Shown: positions 43,747 through 53,794, counted from the first letter of the stretch. The stretch: DNA of 64,000 nt from Chryseobacterium geocarposphaerae (GCF_002797535.1 NZ_PGFD01000002.1:62001-126000), one strand, 5' to 3'. Translations and numbers: made by a program. Notes: generated by a model from the sequence alone, not told the origin.

Positions 43747-44214
43747 TTAATTCGCTTCGGGAGCAGCCGTAGTCATCGGCTTTTTCATCATTTTTCTATC
43801 TTTCATTCCTCTTTCCTTCATCGCTACTTTTCTTTGCTCCATTTTAGCTTTTCTGTCAGCCTGCCATTTATCATACTGCTCCGGAGTTAAGATCTTCTTC
43901 ATATCTGCATCCATTTGCGCTCTTTTGGCTTTCATCTCCTCCATTTTGGCCTGTCTTGCTTCTTTGTTTTTATCAAATTCAGCTTTCATTTCCGCTTTTC
44001 TTTTTTCATGCAAAGCTTTAATTTGAGCTACCTGAGACGCATTTAAATTCAAATCCTTTTGCATTTGATCTAAATGTTCTTTTTCCATTTGTGCTCTTTT
44101 TTGCTGAAATTCTGCTCTTTTTGCTTCTCTGTCTTGTGGCGTTGTAGTGGTCTGTTGTGCCATTGCAAAACTTCCCATTCCGATAAATGCTATTGCTAAA
44201 ACTAATTTTTTCAT
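43747..44214 (-). CDS. Lys/Glu-rich secreted helical protein (CpxP/DUF4890-like)
   Basis: The 155-residue protein has a signal peptide (about 1-19) and a highly charged helical body with two LTxxQ-like motifs: LNASQVAQIK (about 51-60) and LTPEQYDKWQ (about 108-117). This arrangement is seen in Spy/CpxP-like and DUF4890 proteins, periplasmic chaperone or stress-sensing factors. Met and Lys are unusually frequent in the C-terminal third. A chaperone role is an inference. Confidence 0.78.
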   Translation of the reverse strand: MKKLVLAIAFIGMGSFAMAQQTTTTPQDREAKRAEFQQKRAQMEKEHLDQMQKDLNLNASQVAQIKALHEKRKAEMKAEFDKNKEARQAKMEEMKAKRAQMDADMKKILTPEQYDKWQADRKAKMEQRKVAMKERGMKDRKMMKKPMTTAAPEAN

Positions 44215-44267
44215 CTTTTAAAATATTTAATTATTCTTTTTATACCTGTTTGATTATTAGTTAAAAT

Positions 44268-44275
44268 CAAAGTTA
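44268..44275 (-). promoter_or_regulatory. Bacteroidetes -7 box for the CpxP-like gene
   Basis: The minus strand reads TAACTTTG, 53 bases before the start at 44214. Confidence 0.5.
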
Positions 44276-44333
44276 AATTGAAATATTCATAAATAATGTT
44301 AATTTTTACTATTAAATAACAAATTATAAAAAT

Positions 44334-44364
44334 AAAAAAGAGCAGATCCTAAAATCTGCCCTCA
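44334..44364 (-). terminator. Terminator after the Gly/Asn/Arg-rich protein gene
   Basis: On the minus strand GGCAGAT and ATCTGCT pair around a short loop and are followed by CTTTTTTATTTT. Confidence 0.75.
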
Positions 44365-44392
44365 CACCACTTAAATATAAATATATGAAAAT

Positions 44393-45397
44393 TTAATTTT
44401 TCGCAAATCCATTTCGGAAACCTCCGTTTCCTCGATTTTCATGACCCCGGTTTTGTTCTCTCGGTGCTGCATTTTCATTTCTTTTGAATCCGCCTTCATT
44501 TCTGAAACCACCACCATTATTTTCTCTTCTTGGAGCGTTTTCTCTTCTCATTTCGCCTCCTCTGAAGCCTCCCCCATTTCTATTATTATCGGCTCTTTCA
44601 CCACGGAAACCATCATTATTTCTGATTCCTCCATTATCATTATTGCCTCTGAAACCGCCGTTATTTCTTATTCCGTTATTTTCATTTCTGAAACCCGGAT
44701 TATTATTCCTGATTTCTGCCTGATTTCGGAATCCCCCTCCATTATTTCCATCTCTTACAGGACCTCTGAATCCGTTATTAGGTCTTTGACTTCTTACAAT
44801 ATTAATGGTTGGATTATCCATTCTTCTGAATTTAACTCTATCTACTCTGTAAATATTAATATTCACATTTCTATATCGCGGCATTGGTCTGCAGATTGAA
44901 GCATAATGTGTTCTTCTGTAATTTTGGAAATACACTATCGGACTGTATCCTCTGTAATAATCATTTCGGAAAACCACAAAAACTCTAGGACCTAAAATTC
45001 TTTCTAATGCATAGAATCTGTCGTAATACCATCTGTCAGGATTATATCTGTAAAAATTATTCCAGGCAGAAAAACTTATATATAAATTATTCAGTCTCAA
45101 CACCTGATCAATTTGCCAACGGGATAATCTGTTCTGAGCAAAAAAGACATTCCAGTTGATACTTATGATACTGTTCCTGTAATCATTATAATTGCTTTGG
45201 TAATAATCCTGTGGATAGTAATCTTGTGGATAGTTGTAATAGTAATCATCAGGGAAATAATTCTGATCATCCTGATCACTATAATATCCATCATCCTGAT
45301 AATATCCGTCATCATCTCCCCATCCATTATTTGGATATTGCTGAGCAAACGATAGTGTCGCAAAACTCATGGCAAAACCTATTAATATTTTTTTCAT
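44393..45397 (-). CDS. Secreted low-complexity protein rich in Tyr/Asp then Gly/Asn/Arg
   Basis: The 334-residue protein has a signal peptide (about 1-18), an acidic Tyr/Asp/Gln-rich stretch (about 20-70), a folded-looking middle (about 72-200) with ISINWNVFFAQNRLSRWQID and several aromatic residues, and a long Gly/Asn/Arg-rich tail (about 205-334) with repeated GGFR(N/G) units. The middle could be a small domain seen in other Chryseobacterium proteins, but I cannot name it. A surface or RNA/polyanion-binding role of the basic tail is speculation. Confidence 0.75.
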   Translation of the reverse strand: MKKILIGFAMSFATLSFAQQYPNNGWGDDDGYYQDDGYYSDQDDQNYFPDDYYYNYPQDYYPQDYYQSNYNDYRNSIISINWNVFFAQNRLSRWQIDQVLRLNNLYISFSAWNNFYRYNPDRWYYDRFYALERILGPRVFVVFRNDYYRGYSPIVYFQNYRRTHYASICRPMPRYRNVNINIYRVDRVKFRRMDNPTINIVRSQRPNNGFRGPVRDGNNGGGFRNQAEIRNNNPGFRNENNGIRNNGGFRGNNDNGGIRNNDGFRGERADNNRNGGGFRGGEMRRENAPRRENNGGGFRNEGGFKRNENAAPREQNRGHENRGNGGFRNGFAKN

Positions 45398-45537
45398 TTC
45401 AAATAGTTGTTAATTGGTTATAATATAGCAGAATATTTTTATTCTATCTTTTGGATATGAATACAAAAAAGAAGTTAAATCTTTCGATAAAACTTCTTTT
45501 AATTTATTGTTAACTTATTGATAATCAAATGTTAAAT

Positions 45538-48189
45538 TTACGACCTTCCACTATCTTGCACCCAATTTGCAATTTTCTCATTAAAAGATTTTTTTTGTTT
45601 TAAATCTTCAAGATTCAGATGCATTCTATAGCGCCAATAGTGAGGAAATACCGCAGGGTTATTGATCCTTTCATTATCCATTTTCGGATGGGTAAGCTCC
45701 GGATCTGTTGCCAGAAACTCCTGAATAGGGAAAATAGCCAGTATAGCATCATTATATAAATGTTGTTTCATAATAATCTCCGCCAAATAGGCATTCAATT
45801 CTTCAGGCGCTTTCCCGTATTGAATTAATTGTTGATTAAAATATTTCTGAACCAAAGCAGGGTCTTCTTTCCACCACTGTCTTAATGTAGAACTATCATG
45901 TGAAGAAGCAGTAACCACGTTCAGATAATTGGCATGTTGAGGATTATAAAAAGGAATATTCTCTGAAGGCATCCGTTGAATTTTCAGCGCAATAATACCC
46001 AATTCATCCATTACTACAGGTACGCAGGCAGGAACCAATCCTAAATCTTCTCCGCAAATCAGCATTTTAGTGGCGTTCAGTATCATCGGAAGTTTTTCCA
46101 TTGCTTTCTCATACCAAAGATGATCCTGTCTTCTGAAGAAATAATCATGGTATAAATCATAAATAGATTGCTTTTCCCCATCAGTTAAGTATTTATATGA
46201 ATCTGTGCCATATACATTAAATCTGGGATGATACACTTTTTGGCCATCTCTTTCCTCTTCTAAGAACAATACATTCGCACAAAGAGCAATTAATTGATCT
46301 TCAATTACATCTTGAGGATTTTTCTTAAAGAAATCAGTTAATTTTCTCTGCGTATCAAATTCTTCTTTAAATGAATACGTTCCGTCATGATTATTATTGA
46401 TAAACTCGAGTGCTTTACTGCTGTTTTCACCGAAATAATCCCAAAGAATCTGATTATTAATAAATGGCTTACAATAACGATCAAAACTAAAAGGAATCCC
46501 TCGTGCTTTAAATTCTTCTGTTGTCACCGGAACAGCAGGATAAAAATATCCTAAAATCCCCTGCGTAGCAGAAACCGGCATTCTCCAGATCCTGAAAAAG
46601 CCAAGAATATGATCAATTCTCATCGCATCAAAATATTGCTCCAATGCTTTGAATCGGTTTTTCCACCAGGTATAATCATCTGCTTTCATGGCTTCCCAGT
46701 TATACGTCGGGAATTCCCAGTTTTGTCCCAGTGCCGTAAACTGATCAGGTGGTGCTCCGGCCTGGAAATCCATTCCGAAAAGTTCCGGCTCCGTCCAGGC
46801 TTCTACAGAGTATCGATAAATCCCGATTGGCAGATCTCCTTTTACCGAAATTCCTAAACTATGGGTATAATCGATTGCATCTTTTAGCTGTTTATGAAGC
46901 TGATATTGCACCCACGCATGAAGCATCGATGTGTCATAATCTTTACTTTTTGGACTAAAAAATGGCGTTATTTTTCCGGCAATATATTTTTTATGTGTCT
47001 TCCATTCATTAAAGTTCGGTGTTTTATATTTATCTCTCAATACACAAAATGCCGAGTATGGAAGAAGCCAGCTTTCATTGTCTTTAATAAACTTTTTAAA
47101 GCCTTTATCCTTATAAATTTTCTCTTTATCTTCATTAAAAACCGCCTTCAAATATTTCCATTTTGCAGAAATCATTTTCTCGTAATCAATTAATTCTAAT
47201 GAATTTAAAGATTCTTTCTCTGCCTTATACTCTTCAACTAAATCTTTAGGCAATTCAAAATCAAGATTTTCTAAAGAGATATATTGCGGATGTAGGGCAT
47301 ATACAGAAACGGCTGCATAAGGATAAGAATCCGTCCAAGAATAATTGGCGGTTGTATCGTTGATAGGTAAAATCTGGATGATTCCCAAATGTGTTTCTTT
47401 AGTCCAGTCTGCCAACTTTTTGATATCGTGAAACTCTCCTACTCCAAAACCATCTTCAGTTCTCAATGAAAAAACAGGAACCGCAACGCCTGCATCATGA
47501 TACATTTGATAAGCCTTGAATTTAAAGTAGTGATTCGAAACGATCTGCAGAATTTCCCTGGACAGATTAGGAACAGTGAATCTGTTTTCTCCTGTTTCTA
47601 CATCAATCACTCTCCCCTCTTTTATATCATAAATACAATATTTAAACTGTATGTACTCGTTTTCAGGAATTTCAACCGAAGCTTCCCAAATTCCAAAGTC
47701 TGTTTGGGACAGATGAATCACTTTATCATAATCCCAGTTTCCTAAAGAAGCCGTGCTTCCGAACAACACGATTTTCCAATCCGGATTGTAAATAGGCGCT
47801 TCTATTCTAAACAGATGAGTATGCTTTTTTAAAACCGAAATTTTCTCCGGGGAAAACTGATTAAGTTTATTGTAAAAAATTTTATTATTCAGATAGTTTT
47901 CTGGAAAGTTTTTATTATTCCACTCATCAAAAATTATAAATTCTTTATAGTTGTGGGGAAAATTAAGATGATGCTGAACAAATTCTGTTCTCAGAAGATT
48001 CCCCCGTTCATCTACAAGCTGATATTGATAAGAAACCGACTTGGAAAAATAATCAACTTCACATTTCCACAAATCGTTTTCTGTATAAAACATAGTATGA
48101 GTCTTAGATACAGCTCCGCCTTCATTAATTGTAATCTGGAGTTTTTCTCCGCCTTTTACGCTGTAACCTACATTAAAGTATAGCTTCAT
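45538..48189 (-). CDS. malQ: 4-alpha-glucanotransferase, DPE2-like with starch-binding domains
   Basis: The 883-residue protein has two N-terminal CBM20-like starch-binding domains (about 1-100 and 110-220) and a GH77 catalytic domain (about 230-870). The nucleophile is Asp526 in MRIDH and the acid/base Glu714 in CGEDLG; SSHDSSTLRQWW is also typical. The size and tandem CBM20 layout match plant DPE2, which transfers glucose between maltose and heteroglycans, not the shorter bacterial MalQ. No signal peptide is seen, so it acts in the cytosol on glycogen or maltodextrin. Confidence 0.93.
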   Translation of the reverse strand: MKLYFNVGYSVKGGEKLQITINEGGAVSKTHTMFYTENDLWKCEVDYFSKSVSYQYQLVDERGNLLRTEFVQHHLNFPHNYKEFIIFDEWNNKNFPENYLNNKIFYNKLNQFSPEKISVLKKHTHLFRIEAPIYNPDWKIVLFGSTASLGNWDYDKVIHLSQTDFGIWEASVEIPENEYIQFKYCIYDIKEGRVIDVETGENRFTVPNLSREILQIVSNHYFKFKAYQMYHDAGVAVPVFSLRTEDGFGVGEFHDIKKLADWTKETHLGIIQILPINDTTANYSWTDSYPYAAVSVYALHPQYISLENLDFELPKDLVEEYKAEKESLNSLELIDYEKMISAKWKYLKAVFNEDKEKIYKDKGFKKFIKDNESWLLPYSAFCVLRDKYKTPNFNEWKTHKKYIAGKITPFFSPKSKDYDTSMLHAWVQYQLHKQLKDAIDYTHSLGISVKGDLPIGIYRYSVEAWTEPELFGMDFQAGAPPDQFTALGQNWEFPTYNWEAMKADDYTWWKNRFKALEQYFDAMRIDHILGFFRIWRMPVSATQGILGYFYPAVPVTTEEFKARGIPFSFDRYCKPFINNQILWDYFGENSSKALEFINNNHDGTYSFKEEFDTQRKLTDFFKKNPQDVIEDQLIALCANVLFLEEERDGQKVYHPRFNVYGTDSYKYLTDGEKQSIYDLYHDYFFRRQDHLWYEKAMEKLPMILNATKMLICGEDLGLVPACVPVVMDELGIIALKIQRMPSENIPFYNPQHANYLNVVTASSHDSSTLRQWWKEDPALVQKYFNQQLIQYGKAPEELNAYLAEIIMKQHLYNDAILAIFPIQEFLATDPELTHPKMDNERINNPAVFPHYWRYRMHLNLEDLKQKKSFNEKIANWVQDSGRS

Positions 48190-48256
48190 TTACATTTTTT
48201 TATAAAAGTACATTATAATCTCTAAAAATAAAACTTCTTGAATATCAAATATTCAT

Positions 48257-48293
48257 TAAAAAAACCTTCTCAAAATGCTTGAAAAGGTTTTTA
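48257..48293 (-). terminator. Terminator after the T9SS cargo gene
   Basis: AAAACCTTCTCAA and TTGAAAAGGTTTT form an imperfect stem followed on the minus strand by a T-run. Confidence 0.75.
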
Positions 48294-48313
48294 AGTTTTA
48301 ACAAAGTTAAAGA

Positions 48314-49480
48314 TTATTCTGTAACTAAAATTTTCTTATTTAATAATACTTTTCCTGATTCATTGATAATATTGACCAAATATGCTCCACTCACTAGGTT
48401 TTTAAGATATACCTGCTGATTCAAAGAACCTTCTTTTACCGGTAAATTCTGCTTCATCACAGCTTTTCCTGACAAATCAAAAACGGTCATTGTAAGAGTT
48501 CCTCTTACTGATTTATCATTAACGTTCACAGTGATATACTGCTCATCTACACGGGTCGGGTAAATATCAAGATTTGCCAGTATATTACCTGCAGCTATTC
48601 TGTCATTTGCAAAGTATTTACTTGCCAAATCATAAACATGCAGATTTTGTTCTCCCGCAATCTGTTTTGCCTGTAAACTTTTCAAATCAACTTCATATAA
48701 AGCAGCTCCTTTTGCACTTGCAATAACCACCTTTCCCTGTGAGTTGACAGCAGCACCATTCACTGAATAATTCTCAGGAATTCCTGAAATTTTACCTACA
48801 AATGTTGCTTTTAACTCTTTAGTAGAAACTTTGAATACATTCCCTGAAGCCGAAAAAACATAAAAATTGTTCTCCGCATCCGCAATCATATCTCCTCCAA
48901 ATCCGGTTTCCAACATAGTGAAAGAATTCTTACCATTAGAAACATCGTCTTTAATGATTCCCAGGTCATTAACTGCATATTGATTTCCTTTTCTGCTGAT
49001 TTGCAAAAACTGGGTTCCCGAATTATTGATTGCATAAATATTTCCGTCATAGCCAGTTGCCATTCTCGTAATATGGGAATTGATATCACACGAAGTAACT
49101 CTAGCAATATTATTTTCCACTAATGTAATTTCCTTAGTTTTGGTATTTAAAACATAAATATTAGAAGAAAACATTGGCATATATACCAGATTATTATTGA
49201 AAGCATCGTATGCTAATGTCGCAATTGAAGCTGTCTGGGAACTGTTATATGTATTTTTGTCTTCAGTCACTACTCCATTTCTTCCTTGTGAAAACACTTT
49301 GGCAGTAGAAGTTTCTGTAAAAATTTGTTCTCCTGAAATTCCGTTTGTAGCATCAATTGCACGAAAATCGTTAAAAACAATGTTTGGCGAATCTTTTCCG
49401 ACAAGTGCAAAAAAGTCCTGTTGGGCATAAGCATTAGCACCTATCAGTAATAAAAATAAAGGGAATAAATGTTTTTTCAT
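48314..49480 (-). CDS. T9SS-exported beta-propeller-like protein
   Basis: The 388-residue protein has a signal peptide (about 1-19), a repeated beta-strand body (about 20-300) that looks like a propeller with YDGNIYAINNSG and AENNFYVFSASGN repeats, and a C-terminal type A sorting domain (about 310-388, with TVFDLSGKAVMKQ and the final GKVLLNKKILV). The last domain directs export by the type IX secretion system and attachment at the surface. Ligand or substrate unknown. It shows that this organism has T9SS, whose genes are not in the window. Confidence 0.87.
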   Translation of the reverse strand: MKKHLFPLFLLLIGANAYAQQDFFALVGKDSPNIVFNDFRAIDATNGISGEQIFTETSTAKVFSQGRNGVVTEDKNTYNSSQTASIATLAYDAFNNNLVYMPMFSSNIYVLNTKTKEITLVENNIARVTSCDINSHITRMATGYDGNIYAINNSGTQFLQISRKGNQYAVNDLGIIKDDVSNGKNSFTMLETGFGGDMIADAENNFYVFSASGNVFKVSTKELKATFVGKISGIPENYSVNGAAVNSQGKVVIASAKGAALYEVDLKSLQAKQIAGEQNLHVYDLASKYFANDRIAAGNILANLDIYPTRVDEQYITVNVNDKSVRGTLTMTVFDLSGKAVMKQNLPVKEGSLNQQVYLKNLVSGAYLVNIINESGKVLLNKKILVTE

Positions 49481-49654
49481 AGCATATAAATTTTATCTTT
49501 AATCATTTTAGTATGACTAAGTTACATAATTTATAGATTGGTTTTGAAAAATTTTTAAGGTTTAAAACAATTTATTTAACCCCTATTCTGACATATTTAA
49601 ACTTACAGATTATTCACTACGCTCCGTTCAGAATAAACAATAGCCCATAAAAAA

Positions 49655-49719
49655 CTCTCGCAGATTTTGCGGATTTGGCAGATGATCATGATCTGCGTAA
49701 TCTGTAAAATCTGCGAGAG
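49655..49719. repeat. Large imperfect palindromic intergenic repeat
   Basis: Arms at 49655-49683 and 49691-49719 match over 25 of 29 bases. Units such as CTCGCAGATTTT recur near 19474. Just upstream, ACTACGCTCCGTTCAGAAT (49618-49636) belongs to another repeat family. It lies 22 bases past the cysS stop. Confidence 0.8.
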
Positions 49720-49741
49720 ATATAGTTAAAATTTTTAAACT

Positions 49742-51208
49742 TTAATTCAGAACATAAGAAGTTCCGTCCCTTCCATCCTTCAGTTCAATTCCTTCAGCAA
49801 GTAATCTATCTCTGATCTGGTCCGAAAGTTCAAAATTCTTTGATTTTCTTGCCTGATTTCTTAATTCAATTAAAACCTGTAATGTCTGATCAAGTTTCTC
49901 GTTATTATTTTCTTCGATCGCCTGCAATCCTAAGACATCAAAAATAAGAGCGTTCAAAGTAGATTTCAGATCCTCTAAATCTTTAGTTGAAATAGTTTCC
50001 TTACCATCATTTAGAGCAAAAATATATTTTACTGCTTCAAATAGGTAAGCAATCAGAACAGGAGAGTTAAAATCATCCGTTAAAGCATCATATGCTTTAT
50101 TTTTCCATTCTTCAAAACTGAAACCCGACTGTTTCTCATCATTTGGAGTGATTGAGTTCAATACTTTAATAGCCTCCATTAATCTGATAAATCCTTTTTC
50201 GCTTGCCAGCATCGCATCGTTAGAAATATCCAAAACACTTCTGTAATGAGCCTGCAGGAAGCAGAAGCGCACAATCGAAGGATGGAAAGGTTTTTTAAAG
50301 AAATCATTTTCACCGGTAACCAACTGCATCGGTAAAATATAATTTCCTGTGGATTTACTCATACGTTGAGAATTCATTGTCAGCATATTCGCATGCATCC
50401 AGTAATTTACGGGAGCAGTGTCATTGCAGGCTTTTCCCTGAGCAATTTCACATTCGTGATGAGGGAATTTCAAATCCATTCCTCCTCCGTGAATATCGAA
50501 AGTCTCCCCCAGATATTTCGTGCTCATCGCTGTACACTCAAGATGCCATCCTGGGAAACCTTCCCCCCAAGGCGAATTCCATCTCATGATATGTGCCGGA
50601 GAAGCTTTTTTCCATAATGCAAAATCCTGTGGGTTTTTCTTTTCACCCTGTCCGTCTAAGTCACGGGTGTTGGCAAAAAGTTCTTCAATATTTCTTTTTG
50701 AAAGTTCACCGTAATTCAAACCTCTTCTGTTATATTCTAATACGTCGAAATACACAGAACCATTGCTTTCGTAAGCGAATCCTCTTTCAATTAATTTTTG
50801 CGTTAATTCAATTTGCTCAACAATATGTCCTGTTGCTGTAGGTTCGATATTCGGTGGTAATAAATTGAACAGATCCAAAACTTTATGAAAATCTACGGTG
50901 TATTTTTGTACAATTTCCATAGGTTCCAGTTTTTCAAGACGGGTCTGTTTAACAAACCTATCGTTATTTACGTCCCCATCATCGGTAAGGTGACCTGCAT
51001 CGGTGATATTTCTTACATATCTCACTTTATAGCCCAAATGCATTAGGCTTCGGTAAATAAAGTCGAAAGAAAGAAAAGTCCTTACATTTCCCAAATGGAC
51101 GTTACTGTATACAGTAGGTCCACAAACGTACATCCCAACATTTCCTTCTAAAATAGGTTTAAATATTTCTTTTTCGCCTGTAAGCGAGTTGTATATTTTT
51201 AGTTGCAT
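49742..51208 (-). CDS. cysS: Cysteinyl-tRNA synthetase
   Basis: The 488-residue class I synthetase charges tRNA-Cys. The zinc ligand Cys29 is in VCGPTVY, the HIGH motif appears as HLGN (38-41) and the KMSKS motif as RMSKS (282-286). HLECTAMS and HHECEIAQ provide the other zinc ligands. The length is normal and no domain is missing. It stands alone in the window. Confidence 0.97.
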   Translation of the reverse strand: MQLKIYNSLTGEKEIFKPILEGNVGMYVCGPTVYSNVHLGNVRTFLSFDFIYRSLMHLGYKVRYVRNITDAGHLTDDGDVNNDRFVKQTRLEKLEPMEIVQKYTVDFHKVLDLFNLLPPNIEPTATGHIVEQIELTQKLIERGFAYESNGSVYFDVLEYNRRGLNYGELSKRNIEELFANTRDLDGQGEKKNPQDFALWKKASPAHIMRWNSPWGEGFPGWHLECTAMSTKYLGETFDIHGGGMDLKFPHHECEIAQGKACNDTAPVNYWMHANMLTMNSQRMSKSTGNYILPMQLVTGENDFFKKPFHPSIVRFCFLQAHYRSVLDISNDAMLASEKGFIRLMEAIKVLNSITPNDEKQSGFSFEEWKNKAYDALTDDFNSPVLIAYLFEAVKYIFALNDGKETISTKDLEDLKSTLNALIFDVLGLQAIEENNNEKLDQTLQVLIELRNQARKSKNFELSDQIRDRLLAEGIELKDGRDGTSYVLN

Positions 51209-51349
51209 TGATTTAAATTAAATGATTTATAAATTTAGTTTAAAGCTTTAATAATTAAAAGGTTTAAATCTTTTAACGACAAGTACAGCAACAACAAATA
51301 ATCGTTGTTACAAAAATCTTATCTGAAACTTTTTTAAATTTTATCATTA

Positions 51350-51781
51350 TTAAATTGCTTTTAAATGATGTTGTAAATGGTCAATATAATCATTAATGAT
51401 GAATTCCAAAGTAAAAATCTGAGAATCAGTCTTCGTCATATCACAGGTTCTTTGTAAAGCTGAATCCGGAATATTTTCAACCGTAGATACAATCTGAAGA
51501 TTTAAAAATTTCCAAAGATTGATAATATCTGAGGTCTGAATATGTTGGTAATTTTGAGCTTTCACCCAAAAATTCTGATCATAAACAATATTCTCATTTT
51601 CCTTATATTGAGTAATTACAAATCTTCTGATATTTGATAAAGCACTATCACAAAGATGGCCTAAAATTTCTTTTTTAGACCATTTGTCAGGAGAAATTTT
51701 AGCCGACCATTCTTCTTCTGAAATATTTACGAATCTCTGAAGCTCTTCATTTACGATATTCTTAAGAATCTGATAGTTCAT
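51350..51781 (-). CDS. DinB-family protein
   Basis: The 143-residue helical protein has the DinB/YfiT four-helix bundle layout, with possible metal-binding His residues in ILGHLCDSA (about 42) and DHLQHHL (about 133-139). Some relatives are thiol-dependent S-transferases that use bacillithiol, which fits with the bshA gene in the window, but this is inference. It begins 11 bases after the folE stop and is probably co-transcribed with it. Confidence 0.85.
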   Translation of the reverse strand: MNYQILKNIVNEELQRFVNISEEEWSAKISPDKWSKKEILGHLCDSALSNIRRFVITQYKENENIVYDQNFWVKAQNYQHIQTSDIINLWKFLNLQIVSTVENIPDSALQRTCDMTKTDSQIFTLEFIINDYIDHLQHHLKAI

Positions 51782-51792
51782 AATGCCCTTAA

Positions 51793-52461
51793 TTAATAAT
51801 CCAATTTCGCATGGCTTCCTACATAATGTAAGAACTCTTGTCTTGTAATCGGGTTGGTTCTGAAAATACCACTCAATTCTGCTGTAATGGTAGAACTCGC
51901 TGTATCTTTAATCCCTCTGCAATTTACACAAAGATGTTTTGCATCAATAATACATGCAACATCTTTTGTTCCCAACGCTTCTTTTAAAGCATCTACAATC
52001 TGCATCGTCAACCTTTCCTGAACCTGTGGTCTTTTTGCGTAATAATCAACAATTCTGTTGATTTTTGAAAGCCCGATCACTTCTCCGTTCGAAATATAAG
52101 CAACATGCGCTCTTCCAATAATCGGCAAAAAATGATGTTCACAGAATGAATATACTGTAATGTCTTTCTCCACCAACATCTGGCGGTATTTATATTTGTT
52201 TGAAAATGTAGAAATTCCTGGTTTGTTTTCAGGAAGAAGTCCCCCAAAAATCTCATTTACATACATCTTCGCAACCCGTTTTGGAGAATCTTTCAATGAA
52301 TCATCGGTCATATCCAGTCCTAATGTTTCCATAATCTCTCCAAAAAGCTCTGTAATTTTTTCTACTTTTTCTTCTGGTGATTTATCAAAAGCATCTTTCC
52401 TTATAGGCGTATGTTCTTTTCCAGTGAAAATATCATCGTCGTTATCAGTAAAATCAACCAT
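51793..52461 (-). CDS. folE: GTP cyclohydrolase I
   Basis: The 222-residue enzyme converts GTP to 7,8-dihydroneopterin triphosphate, the first step of folate synthesis. Zinc ligands are Cys107, His110 and Cys178 in SFCEHHFLPIIG and LCVNCRG, with the same spacing as in E. coli FolE (Cys110, His113, Cys181). The usual RVAKMYVNEIFGG and GLSKINRIVDYYAKRPQVQE segments are present. The N-terminal 30 residues are acidic and variable. It is upstream of the dinB-like gene on one transcript. Confidence 0.96.
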   Translation of the reverse strand: MVDFTDNDDDIFTGKEHTPIRKDAFDKSPEEKVEKITELFGEIMETLGLDMTDDSLKDSPKRVAKMYVNEIFGGLLPENKPGISTFSNKYKYRQMLVEKDITVYSFCEHHFLPIIGRAHVAYISNGEVIGLSKINRIVDYYAKRPQVQERLTMQIVDALKEALGTKDVACIIDAKHLCVNCRGIKDTASSTITAELSGIFRTNPITRQEFLHYVGSHAKLDY

Positions 52462-52477
52462 TTTTATTTAATTTGCA

Positions 52478-52485
52478 CAAAAATA
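52478..52485 (-). promoter_or_regulatory. Bacteroidetes -7 box for folE
   Basis: The minus strand reads TATTTTTG, 16 bases before the start at 52461. Confidence 0.5.
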
Positions 52486-52558
52486 CGGATAAAATCTGTT
52501 GGTCATATTTATTTTGCCCGAAAAACATTATCTTTCACCAACACTCGCATTTTATACT

Positions 52559-53713
52559 ATGATTATTGTTGAAGAAGTACAAAGTAAAACTCAAAAGAAG
52601 GAATTTTTAGAATTCCCTGCAAGACTTTATCAACACGACCAAAACTATATCAGACCCAGAAACATCGATATTGAAGACATTTTCAATCCTGAAAAAAACA
52701 AATTCTTTAACAATGGTGAATGCGCAAGGTTTCTCTTTAAAAATCAACACAATGAGACCGTAGGAAAAGTTGCGGTTTTCATTAATGACACTTATCTGCA
52801 GAAGCAGCCCACCGGCGGATTGGGATTTTTTGACTGCATTAATGATCAGGAAACTGCAAATTTTATTTTTGGCCATTGTAAAAACTGGCTTCAGCAAAGA
52901 GGAATGGAAGCTATGGACGGCCCCATCAATTTCGGAGAACGTGATAAATTTTGGGGACTTGTTATTGAAGGATATAGTGAGCCGTTGTTCTGCATGAATT
53001 ATAACTTTCCTTATTATAAAGATCTTTTTGAAAACTACGGTTTTAAAATCTACTTTGAGCAGTTATGTTTTTCAAGACCTATTTTCGCCGAAGTTTCAAG
53101 AGTCTTCACCGTAATGCATGCAAAACACAGCAAGAATCCCGATATTTCTGCAAGACCAATGACGAAAAATAATCTGGAAAAGTTTTCCAAAGATTTTACT
53201 GAAATTTATAATAAAGCCTGGGCAGCACATGGTGAAGGAAAATATTTAGATGAAACAAAAACATTGAAAATGTTCAACATGATGAAGCCTATCATTAATG
53301 AACATATTTCCTGGTTTGTATACGAAAAAGAAAAACCGATTGCTATGTGGATGAACCTTCCGGATACCAATCAATGGTTGAAGTATTTAAATGGAAAATT
53401 CGGAATCTGGGAAAAACTTAAGTTTCTTTGGATTAAAAGATTTAAGAAAAATGAAAAAATGGTAGGTATTGTTTTCGGCGTCATTCCTGAATGGCAAAAG
53501 AAAGGAATTGAAGGGTATATGATCTGGGAGGGAACCCAACATCTAAGAAAGCATACGGATTTTAAAGTAACAGAAATGCAGTGGATTGGTGATTTTAATC
53601 CTAAGATGATAAAGATTGCGGAGAATTTAGATACGACTGTAACAAGAAAATTGGCGACTTATCGTTATTTGTTTAACAAACATATGAAGTTTGAAAAACA
53701 TACTATGCTTTAA
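52559..53713 (+). CDS. GNAT-like acetyltransferase-related protein
   Basis: From the ATG at 52559 the protein has 384 residues (a TTG at 52499 would add 20 residues before it). It carries two GNAT-like halves: an N-terminal part with GKVAVFINDTYLQ (about 64-76) and MDGPINFGERDKFWGLVIEG, and a C-terminal part with GVIPEWQKKGIEGYMIW (about 309-325), an acetyl-CoA loop pattern. This is a long form known in Bacteroidota, with no settled substrate. Cytosolic. Confidence 0.78.
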   Translation: MIIVEEVQSKTQKKEFLEFPARLYQHDQNYIRPRNIDIEDIFNPEKNKFFNNGECARFLFKNQHNETVGKVAVFINDTYLQKQPTGGLGFFDCINDQETANFIFGHCKNWLQQRGMEAMDGPINFGERDKFWGLVIEGYSEPLFCMNYNFPYYKDLFENYGFKIYFEQLCFSRPIFAEVSRVFTVMHAKHSKNPDISARPMTKNNLEKFSKDFTEIYNKAWAAHGEGKYLDETKTLKMFNMMKPIINEHISWFVYEKEKPIAMWMNLPDTNQWLKYLNGKFGIWEKLKFLWIKRFKKNEKMVGIVFGVIPEWQKKGIEGYMIWEGTQHLRKHTDFKVTEMQWIGDFNPKMIKIAENLDTTVTRKLATYRYLFNKHMKFEKHTML

Positions 53714-53794
53714 CATTTTTTAAAACTATAAAAGATGCTTCTATAACAAAACAATGCAAATACAATTAAATTCATAATAATTGAATTTAATTTG

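Noticed and set aside
44393..44780. Repeated units suggesting a CRISPR array
   Set aside because: The repeats are short, irregular and in frame, encoding GGFR-type units of a protein. There are no spacers of constant size.
44441..44899. Open frame of 152 codons on the plus strand
   Set aside because: It is antisense to the low-complexity Gly/Asn/Arg protein gene, which has a clear signal peptide.
51209..51349. Small RNA or tRNA between cysS and the DinB gene
   Set aside because: The 141 bases are AT-rich, with no cloverleaf, no T-loop sequence and only weak hairpins.
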